Positions 12,201 through 24,200 of a stretch of 64,000 nucleotides of DNA are shown here, one piece after another (position 1 is the first letter of the stretch; each line of letters opens with the position of its first letter). The stretch is from the NCBI GenBank assembly GCA_964036665.1, contig OZ038527.1, forward strand, positions 8,463,835 through 8,527,834. Reading direction: 5' to 3'. The notes below the pieces were generated by a model that searched no databases, was not told the origin of the DNA, and saw nothing but the letters and a program-made list of their open reading frames with translations. The position numbers and the translations under genes were made by a program. The stretch is from Gordius sp. MW1 (taxonomy: Eukaryota; Nematomorpha; Gordioida; Gordea; Gordiidae).

Positions 12201-15200
12201 GAATATCGTAATGCCAAAAAAAAATTTATACGTCGATTATAATTCATTAATCTGCGAGACATTTCACCACATATTACTATGTATAATTTTCATACTGTAG
12301 TTTTACCCCGCATCATGTATGAAATAGCACAGCTTAAAGCTAAGTTATTTTATAATTCTATTTAAGATTATCTATTAAAAAATTAATGTTTTTTAATCAC
12401 ACCCTGTAAAGATTTATTACATAAGACTCTCAACAAAACTGAAAGCGCAATTATTGCTTTATGATGAAAATTGTAAGGCATTACAGCGTGCTATCTATGC
12501 AATCAATAATATTACTTTGTCAGGAAGGCCAGTGATCGAAGGGATCAGGTTGAGGAAAGATATGAGAGCGCCGGGATGCACTATAATGATATCTCCGGAA
12601 TTCAAGCTAAGTGGCATGTGCATGGTCGTCGCATTTTGACCATTTATTTTACTAGCTAAATCGATGCCGCCAGCCTCAATTTCTCCACAATTTTGGGACG
12701 GCTTAGCGCACGGCGAAGTCGGTCGACGAGAAAAGCATTGAGATTTGTTCGGTATGATTGCTCTGTGCAGCGATTACAACAACAATTAATATCAATTATA
12801 GCTAAAACAAGTTAATTTATATCTTCCATATTCCGATTTCTAATTAGCAACGTATCGCAACAAAATATGAGTTCTTAAATTCTCATTCCTGCCAACTTTG
12901 TGTCCTTCGACATAAACTCTTAATACCCGCGTAGAATTAGGATTCAATTTATTGTAATTAAATTAAAACATATGCGTGATCGCGTTATTTTTATAAAATA
13001 ATGCATTACGTGACACTCTAAATCATCCGTAAATCATCCTTAAAGTTATACATATAACATATTTAACATCGCCTTTAAACGATAAAACGGAAAAATATAA
13101 ACAAACTTTATATTTGACTATTAAATACGACACATAACGTTTTGTACCTACATTAAAGCTCATTTAATATGCCTAAACAGAATCAAAGGAAAATAGAAAA
13201 TAATGAAATTTATCGCAAAAACTGTTAAACATATCCCAAATTAAATGAATAAGTAACTACAAAATAAATCAACTCCTTAAGCCCTTACTCATTAACATTC
13301 GTTAATCAAAACCCGATACGACTTAAATTAATTGCAAATATATGTACCGACTAAACAATAAAACTCTCACTACAAATTCAAAGACGAATACATTTGCATA
13401 TCAGATCTCAATAATGTCTGATGTTGAATATTCCTGAGCTTTTTAAATATTACACCCGATTGATTCTGAGACAAGCACCATGCCCCAAAGATGGAGTAAA
13501 AGTTTTATTCATAAAAATATTATTGCATAAGGAATATCAGAACCGTCGTATTCAATCAACGGGTGATTATTAAAAAATATGACCTTAATTATCTTTATAG
13601 CTTCCAAAAGTGTTATAATAACGATTTTTTAAAAACCAGTATGTTCAGTTTTTTGAATAAAATCTAAAAAAACGATAATTGTATCTAAGTAAGATGTGCA
13701 GGAGTGCTTCCACGTAATATAAATAAAGCTAGTTAACGTAAAAAATGTAGACCCGCTATTATAATAACTCTAAATCCAGGTTCATAATGTTTTTTACCGT
13801 TCGTAAGAATCCAAAGCCATGTCGTAAAGATATCTCATGATCGAACAAGCTTGAGTCAATTGAATGGGTACGCTCACACAGCTATGATGATGTAAAGAAT
13901 ATGCGACTAGTGATATCATGTATAATAAATTATATTAAAATATCGTTAAAGGAAATGTAATTTTAATTATGACAATGTATGATTTCAGCTATGTAGAATA
14001 TAATGAATTTCTAGCATAATTTCTTTAAAAAATGATTCTTAGAAAAAGTCGCCTAGTTATTTAAATGTTATCGAATGCCTTTTATAGTTTTTAAAAATAA
14101 TTAACTTAATATCAAAACAAGGGAGTTGAAGCAACTTTAATGTTGATTAGTTAAATATTGTGTGCCCAAAATTCATCACTACTTATTAAATAATAGGCTG
14201 ATATAAAGTGATGTTTATTGTTTCTTCATCAGTATAGTTCCGTTATTGATTGAGGATGATGTATTTATGATTATTAGATAAATGTAATCATCCCTATAAA
14301 CTATTTTAATAATATTATTCTAGAAAATATCAAGCATTCGAATGTTAAAAGACCAATTACAAAAATATAAAGTTAAGCGGTACTTATTATCATTTTGAGG
14401 GGCTAAATGATTGTATGAGCGGGCGAAGATCATTTCAAACGTCGTAATAAATTTATTTTTCTCGATATCGGAAAGTCCAATTTGTTCTTCTCCTAAGTTT
14501 GATTCATCGCCTTTAATAATAGCTTCGGTGAAGCTTTCTTCCCCTTTTAAATGCCTTATCTGCGTGCTTTTTAGGGAGAATGGGCCCAACGAACGAATCG
14601 TTTCGGTTAGATTTTCGTATTTCACCTGATAATTCCAATTAAACGTTTAAATGTTATTAGTTTTATAGTTAATATTTTTTCCTGTGAATGTGTAAGAAAA
14701 AGGGGATTTATCGGTTTAACATCCAAAAACTTTACAATTGCTTACTATTATCATAAAGTACGTTCGACCACAATCCGTAAAAACACATCTTAATGAATTA
14801 CGAAAATTATGCAAATGTCTAATTATTATAAATTTTTCAATAATGATATGTTATATCATTTCAATGCAAATAAAGCTTCATACTATATTAATATAATGAT
14901 ATGTTAACAATTATTACACTGTCGTCTTTAAACTTATTTAGAATTAGTATTTTAATATATATTTCATGATGGCATGCTGGGAAAAATGTAATGATCGTAA
15001 TGTAACACTAATATATTAAATGTTCAATAAAAACTATAAACATAAAAGTATTTCTATATAAGTTATTTAAGTTATAACATCAATAGCCAATTTCAACTGC
15101 TACTGTCCTGCACATAAAAAAGAATTAATAGTGCTAAAAGCTTCTTTAATGTATTTTCTTAGAAACAATACTTTTATATTAATTCAAACATATACTTCGG

Positions 15201-18200
15201 AGCTGAAATATTTCGAATTCGCGGGTTCGTATCGCATGGCAACCGTAAATGAACTGAATATCGCCTTTAACAAGCGATATTTGTCCTTGTCAGGTACTAA
15301 ACATAAACATATACAACATTTTAGCATTGCCATTTAAAGCGTTAAACACATTCGAAAAGTATTAGTTGATTTGAAACAAATTGTTTTATATATTTAGCAC
15401 AACAAATTTTATTAATGCAAGATGCGTAACAGTTTTCAAAACACTGGATAATTTTTATACTCCTGCAAGGCTTAAACACCTTAAATTGGTAAATTGAAAG
15501 AATGCAAAAACCAACTTTCGGTCCAGTTTGAATTGATGAGGCCCGAACTTGCAAAAGAATTTTCCATGGAGACGAGGAGAGAGAAAACGGTAACGAAACC
15601 GCCAACCTTCCTAAAGGTAGCCCGGGCTCGATGACTTTCTCGCAACACGTAAATCAAGGTCTAAACAAAAAAAATGAAAATGATTTAATAATTTATTTGT
15701 TATCAAAAGCTAAATGAGAATCGAACGAATTAAAAAAACAGTATTAAATTTGAGTGGCTAATTTAATAACTGCTATATGATAGATTTCCTAGCGCACTTT
15801 CAATTCATAACCTATGCTCAGCCCCTTTAATACCAAATTTTGACACCATATTTATCATATTAACTAGATCTTTAGGAATGGCCACGCCTTATATGTCTAT
15901 TTTGATATATTAATCCAAACCATTTGGATATTATCAGCTTGAGTCTTTGAATAATAAAATATTGAGGTAGAAAAGCTCAAAAATAAAATTATTTGATAGC
16001 ACCGTCTACAATTCAACTTACTTTTAAAAATAAATTCTATCTAATCAATATTTTTTAAAGAGTTTATACAGCCGCTATAAGCTTAAAATGGGTTGATACA
16101 TATTGTAGGATTGATGATTATTAAAAAAATCTGTTGCAATATAAATATCAAGATGGCGGTCGTTTTTAGAATCAAATTTAATATTTAATAAAGGAATCGA
16201 GCAATATATTAGTCCATGCATAATGATAGATTTTGTGATGTTAAATCAAAATCCTCACCTTTAAAACGTGTATTTTAAGCTCAACGTCCGAAGAGTATTG
16301 GCTATTAACCAGAGATTCCAACAAGACTTTCATATCATCCTCGCCCCCTGGAAGTAAGAGCAGCTGCTGAATTACGATTAACGCCTGTGGCCTTAGGTGT
16401 GCACAACCCACGTGATCGTATACCGTTTTGTAACCGCGACATTGTCGAAATAGAGCTTCAATATACGTAAAATATATTATATGATTTTTAAATCACTATT
16501 TAATATATATATATTTTAAAATGAGGAGTAAAATATCATTTGTTTTATAATTCGCTTCACAATAAATTTTACTGTGCATCTCTAAATTCGAAAACTTTTT
16601 AAATACAACTATTCAGAAATCAAAATGCAAAGTTCATTTACAATTGCTATTAAGTTTAAAATGTAAATTGGGATTACTCAGGAGGACTTTAAATGAATTA
16701 TCGCGGCAGAACTAAATGTATACTTGGTTACGACATTAGTAACTTATAAAAAAACACTTGAAAACATTGTAACGTAAGGATATATAATAAAATTAAGGGT
16801 AGAGGAACTGTCGAATAATTATAATCACTAGCGTTCGGGTTGTTATTGTTGACCAGCAAATTCAGGAGATCCATGATGAGCAAATACAATTGTCGGTATT
16901 GGTTTGGAGTGTTAGGGGTATTTTGTAGTGAAGCCTGATTCTCGCTCTCGTGTGATCCTAAATACGGGTTCAGAAAAAACACTAGTTAGATTGCCTAACT
17001 TTGAAAAGTGTTGTCTACAATTTATTATTAAGGTGATAAGTTTTTTCGCAATTTATGGCAATTTTAAATTGACAAAATTCAAACATTTTCGCACATTTTT
17101 ATCGTAGATTACAATGAGTTGTTATAGGCAATAATTGTAATTATTATGATCTATAAACTCTTTAAGTTAGTTTTATATGTTATGCTACAAAAAAATTATC
17201 GCATTAATTTTAGGCAAAATTTTGCGGAGAAAGATCTTTATACCTACTGATCGTTCAAAGAGTGCGTTACCTAAAGCTTGGAATGTGTCAGAGTATTTGG
17301 CGAGGCATGAGGAAATGATCTCTAGAATGCCCACCTCCCTAAACACATCTTTGTACAAGGGGTCATAACGCAAAATTTTGAGTAAGGCTTCCAGGCATTT
17401 TAGTATGAAGGCAATAGAGCTGAATAAAAAAAATAGAGCCGAATAAAAAATGAAATTATAAACCAAATTACAAGATACCACGCCTTAGGCTACGAGTATC
17501 CAAAATTAAATGTAATTAAATTTCAAATTAATATTAATTTTTAAATGTGAAATATTGAATATTTTTATAATGTGCCGTTATATCATTTTTCTCATGTAGA
17601 ATTAGGTATAATTATAATGCGTACTCGTTGGTTTTTATCAAAATACTGAGGCTGATTAACTCCTTGCAGGGAACGTAATTTAGTTGTTGAACCACAAAAT
17701 CCAGGATATCGAAATATTTGTCCTGCAAAACATTAGGTAGATATAGGCTTAAAACATACAAAATTTTGCGTCGCGTCAACATTACCCTTTTAAATATCAT
17801 TAATCACTTATCATAAATTCTAGCCCAGCTGACCCCCTCATACCTCAATTCTTATTCTACACCCTTAAATACAAAAATTATGTTAATACAAAAAAATAAC
17901 GCAAATTTATCCTATCAATTATAAATAATTCATACGTTACAAACTATTAGTCAAAAATATCTAGAATTCTTTGTACAATTTCATAATTTCTAAATAAAAT
18001 AATCTATTTTATGTTTAAAATTAGGATGTGAACTTGAATGCTGGTCGTTTTGTGTGGTAATTGTTCACAAAATTGGGCCAAAGGGTTTTGCGGTTCGAGG
18101 ATGAAGTAATTGGCGTTGTCGGAATGAATTATATTTCTAACGGCGTCCAATATGTTTTCCCCCACTTGATCGTTGTTAGTCTACATTCGACAAGATTGGT

Positions 18201-21200
18201 GCATAGTAAATATAAATAATAAGTAGAGGCAGGACATGTTCGAGTATTATTTTTTAGATACTCGACATAAAAAACTGCTTACACTTAATAGTTTTAAAAT
18301 CATTTAAATTTTTTTTAAAAAGAACTTAGATTTGGGGGACAAATTGTGCTTAGGAAATTTTAGACTAAAATATTCGTTACGCGTCAACTTTTAATAACAT
18401 TAGCGCTCACAAAGATATTCTCGTCATCTCCTGAAAGAATCCCAATGCAACTTAATTAACAAAACCTTATTCGAAGGGTAAAGATCTTTCCAATTTGAAA
18501 AATGGTTTTTATGGTTTTCAGTTTTTGTAATTTCAAGGATAAAAAATTATTGATACACTTACTCCTAAATTATTAATTTTATGCAAAAAAAATTCCCTCG
18601 AAACACTCTTTTTTAATATATAAGAACTTCATGCAATTTAAAGTTACTTTGGCGAATAAGGTCTGGAACACGGAAAAAGCGTGAAGGTTGCGAACGGATA
18701 TACCTATTAAAAGCCACAGATGAAAGTGTGCAAAATATATCCAAAAACTATAGATAACGTTTAAACTCCTTATTAAAACAGGCCCTATTGTTTTATTTAA
18801 CTTATTAACATGATTATGGAATTCGAATAAATTTATAAAATTACACAAGCCTTTAATGTTTGTTTTAATTAATTTAAACGGCTTAACAAATTTTTAGTAA
18901 ATTAAACAGTAAAAAACTACCCGCCTTCTTATAGCCTTTTTTTACCGTTGCCGTATGGTTGTGGCATGACAAAGCCGGGGAGCGTAAATAATGATTCCGT
19001 CAACTTTTGATTCGGTTTTAGTTCCTTAAACCCGCACATGCAAAGTGAAGACAGGAGAAGTAAAACATTTCTAATTGCTTCTTGACACTCCGCATCGAGG
19101 TCGGCTTTGGTCTCGATCCTAAAAATATACGTGTCAATATTATTTAAACTCTTTTTAACCAAATATTACTCACAATGAGTCCTATTAATGATGTTTATCA
19201 TCTAACCGATTTTTGGTAGTTTTTAAATTAAAGATATATTATATTAACAAACTAAAAGCTATTTGTTTGGTTAAATTTTATTATATCTTTTCAAAATCTA
19301 AATTAAATATTACATAACCAAAGCCCTCAACAAAAGGAAATAATTAGGTGAAGAAATTTGATGCTACGTAAATAGTTATAAATGTGTAGGACATCCACAC
19401 GTTTCATGATATAATATGTTATCGCTGAAAATAACATTGGCGTCATCTGTAATATATTTCCTAGTTAAGTTTTAAAACATTGACTAAGTTGGCGTCTTTT
19501 AATGCAAATCCGCCAGTCTATTTAATTATTAGTCTATGGACACATTCACATTTATAAATAGCAAATTAGCTCTAATTTTATTAATATTGTTAGGAAAATA
19601 ACGCTTTCTCCACAATTAAAAAAGACATTTAATATCAAATCGCCACATTTTCGGCCGACCCTCTTAGATTTTCATGAAATTTGGTAAAAATGTAGAAACT
19701 ATTGATTTTTTTTAAATTCTGAAGATTTTCGCTTATTAGGATAAATACTTTTGGAGCTGAAGGTCTAACTAAAGTTCAAAAATCGGTCCTTTACGACATC
19801 GGGTCATTACGTTAAAGTCGATAAAATAATCTAAATTATTCATCTTTTAATCAATAAATCTTGTTGTAATGACAGGTAGGACCTGTCTTCATAAAAAATA
19901 TTTTTTTCGTCTATTGGTCATTTGATAATGGCCGAAATGGCGAAAATGTCCATTTTATTGATGGCAAGCTCCAAACAGTTTGAAATTTTTGTCAAAATGA
20001 TAGTTTTCGCAGCTTAAAACTTTTTTTCGAAAGTCAATCGAGGATAATAGGATTCTCAGATTGGCTTACTTTTATATATTTTTTCAAGCTCTTTCACATA
20101 GAATAACAAAAAATTAATATTTTTACCTCAGAATTTTTCACATTTTTCTTTCAACCGTATATCCGATGAAAGTTGTCGTTTTCAGACGTGATTTACCATA
20201 AACCAATTTAAATAAAAAATGGGACTTAAGCGACCATCAAAAAATGATCCAAAAAGCAATTTAAGTATATTTATTACTCTTGGCGCCAAAAAGTATTCCA
20301 AATAAGCTAAAACTTTCGTTTCTATATTAAAAACAAATTTCATAAAAATCTGAGAAGGTCGGAAGGCGTTTTTATGATCGATTTGACATGGAATGTCTGA
20401 AAAACAATGGCTTAAATGGATTCTTATATGTGTAAATAAATATCACTTGAGAACGAAATCTATGATAAAGTCGTAGCCGTTGTAAAGGCGAAAATCTTCC
20501 AATAACTGCTGGCTAACGAGACAGCTATCTTTCAAAAAGCAAAACAAGGTTACCAGGGTATCTACGATTTGGTGCGGTGAACAATCCATCCCCATTATGT
20601 TTCGATTTAAATTGGTCAAACACAGTTCCATGCATTGATTTTCTGATATCAATATAATAAGGGTATATACGTGTAAATGTATAACTAATTTTTTCCATAC
20701 ATAAATTTTATCCCTTTTTATATTTAAAATTTGTTTTTAAAATGCATATAATAACTTCAGATAAAATTAAGTCGTTACAAAAATAACCTTATTATCAGTT
20801 AGCCATAGGCCACGCCACACACTTATATCATTTCAACTTTGATTTTCGTAAACTTTAAAACAGGTGACATGAATTAAAAACGGAAATTCATGGGGGCATT
20901 CTTTAGGCGGTTTTGAAAATATTTATAAATGTGCTGATGTTTAAAATAATATTCACATTTCTTGCACAACCCGTTTATTAGTTAAGTAACTATTATATAT
21001 TTTTGGTCGCAAATGAGTTTTGGAGAGAGGAATACCGCATAGGCTATACAACCAAATATTATTTAATAATTCCGTCTAGGTCAATTTAAAATATCAATTA
21101 TTGGTTTTTTTATATCTTGCTTAAGTAATATTATCATACATGAGAACATTAAAAACAATATGTTGAGCCTAATTTATTATTTACAGGGCTTTTTAATGAA

Positions 21201-24200
21201 ATAATATTCTTTCTGAAGGTATATTTTCTAATGTGATAATTAATGTGTAACAATAACATTAATTCATAAGCAAAATCGCTAATTTATTAGGGTCCTCGGT
21301 TATTAACAAACAATGTTTCATGGCAATTTTTGGTAAATTTGGCATTAATAATAAATGAACATAATCAGTTATTTGCAATGGTAAACTTAACGGTTTTTGC
21401 AATGTAAAAAAGGTATCTAACGATAAAATTGTAAATAAGCAATTTATTTACATAAAATACGTATGCATTTTAATAATGCCATATTTCAAATTCATTTAAA
21501 AACTTTAATATTGTTTAATATGGGAGCATTTGTTAATATTCATAGGTAAACCAACCGTGCAGGTAAGTGACGATGGCTGAATTCATGCCTGAGCGAGATA
21601 GGGCGGTTAATATATCACCGGCCATACGTTTCCAAGTTCCATTGCTTACGGGACAAGCGGTTGTTAAGGTTAGGAAGAGCAAAATCAAATCGTTTTTCTG
21701 CATAAGCTCGTGACAAGCCATGGGGTGACTACATATTTTGGCTGTTACCTTGATAAGAATCGGAATTGTAAAAATTTTATTAAAAACCTACTCTTATTTT
21801 TTCGCGCGTTGCTATATTTCTAGAGAAATAAAGTTTTATGGCAAATCTAACCAAAAATGTATGTTTAAAAACAAGATATTTCGTTATTGCCTATAAATAA
21901 ATATTGTTTACAGTGGGAAACGTGGAAAAATACAAACCCGCCAAGATTCATGCAAGTTAAATGTAATGTATTTATATTTAACTAATAAACAGAAAAGCAA
22001 AGTTTTGACACTGGTTTAATGAAAAATTAATTTATACCAACAACTAAGTAATTTCAGCAGCAATTCTGAACGGCTTAAAACCTCAGGGACTCTAGATGAC
22101 CAAGAAATGTTATCAAACGTTAATAAAAGCCCTTCAAAGCTACTACAAAAAGGTGTAAATATATCCAAAATTGACTCAAAAAGTGGGGAAATACTTGCAA
22201 AAACTTGGCGTCAAACAGGGTTTTTTCACGCATTTCTCCCTCGCTAGACCGATCCGAAACCGATTCCCGGCTATTCGCAGGGAGCTCGACGAAGAGGGAA
22301 AGACACCGGACCAGTGTAGAGGGGACCCCGGTCGATGCTAAAATGTCTAAAATGGCTGAAGATTCGTTGGTGTTGGTAGTCGGGGTAGAACAAGCTAGGA
22401 GATAGAGGGTGCATAACAAATTCCAACCATTTTGCTTTACACCGTCCAGAGGAGGCGTGGCGTCGTTCAAACAATCTGTTTCGGCGTGAGAGAAAGGCTG
22501 CAAAAATGTCCATATCGAAAGACTCGCCTTTTCTAACGGGTAGGGGGTTAGAAGTTTTATAGTTCATGATATTTTTTCAATTTAATTTTATTTTTGAAGT
22601 TATACACATTATAAAAACAGGTATAAAGCATAAAACGGATAAAATAAAACGATTTTTGTGTTATTATTCTTTTTAAAGCTTGTACGCTAGTAAAACACAA
22701 GCCCGAAGGCGGGTTGATGGTACAAATTTGAGACTGGGTTGAGTTAATCATGAATTAAAGATGCTATTATATTAGTCAGCGGGCAAAGATCTGCGTCATT
22801 TAATAGTCAAATTTTTGCTTAATTATTCTTTAAAAAAATTTTAAATAAGGATTTTAATAAGTTTGGTTCCCGGTCAAATATTAGTTTGCCATATTATGAC
22901 TATGCAGAACTCTAGGGCCTACCCTGGTCGTTCCAATGAACTTTTCATGCCTTTATAAAAAATCTTTTGTATATTTTAACTGTGGATAAGTTGTGAATCT
23001 AATTTACAAAAACTTCCCGCTATTAAAAATTCAATAATTTAAAACAAACATCCTGACTCATCTATGATGAAGACAAATTTTTTGATGGACAAGTATTTCA
23101 AAGGGTTGAAATTATGAAAATTAGGTCAAATAAGCGAACTACAAAGACTAATATAATCTATAAATGTGCCACTTTATAAGTCAATTATTAATGAAGAATG
23201 CCAATCTTATTATCTGCTTTAGCCGTACAAAATAGCCATCTTGAGTAAAATTGATTGATGGTAACAAAAAATAGCATTAATATTATATCATGTGTAAACG
23301 AAGATAAATGCAGAGCTGTTATTATAAGAGGAAACAAACATTGATAAATTGCCGACATCAGTCGATCCGATCACCTCCAAAATACAATTGGAATAAAAAT
23401 AACGACATATGCTCTGCAACATTTATCACGGCAAACAATTACGAATTGAGGCAAAAAAGGCCTTTATAAATATGTGTGAGGGAGATGAACCTGCGGGAGC
23501 GGCCGCTGCCCTCCTTTTGATCTCTTTCACGAACAATTTGGCCACGTTGCCCGCAAATTGCAGGATCCCATCCATCCGTTCGAGCATGGAAGAGGGGGGC
23601 AAGGATGTGAACACCTTCCCATTAAATATTAATATGTATGTACAAATAAATAGATGACCAAGCGAAGGAGCGAGCATGGGCGACACTTGGTCGGCTTTAG
23701 TCTTAGTCGACTAAACATAAACAGGCCAAAGATTTTTTGGCCTCTTTTTCTTTTTCGACCACTAGGTAAGTCGACATTTGAAAATTAGACCAGGGTCGTC
23801 GACCGCTAGTCTTAGTTAAGCCAAAGGTCGACCAAATAAAACCCAGCCGGTTTTACACTAGCTAGGTGACACACATTATTTGGAGCAAATGGTTATTGTC
23901 AGAGAAAGAGAGAGAGGGGAGCAAGTTTGTTTTGAATATATAATCAACTTCCACCCGACTGTGTTTGTAAGCACTTCACTCGCTTAAACTCTGGTTATAA
24001 TGTAATCAGAGGCCTGCACGGGTGACCCAAAACCCGACTTAAACAAGTTGGGTTGGAAATAGAAAAATGCCTTCAAGTCGAATTAGATATAGGTTGAAAA
24101 CTTTGAAACAATTCGGGTCGGGTTCGGGTTGAAAATATTAAACCGCTCACGAGTCGAGTCGGGATTTGGTTTATTCAAAGTAACTTTGCAGGCCTATATT

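Noticed and set aside
12454..12639. Plus-strand frame opposite WDFY3 exon 16
   Set aside because: The antisense strand encodes the conserved HPGA segment; the plus frame is a shadow.
22271..22567. 98-codon minus-strand frame overlapping WDFY3 exon 3
   Set aside because: It is the wrong phase of exon 3; family homology and splice phase both favour the other frame.
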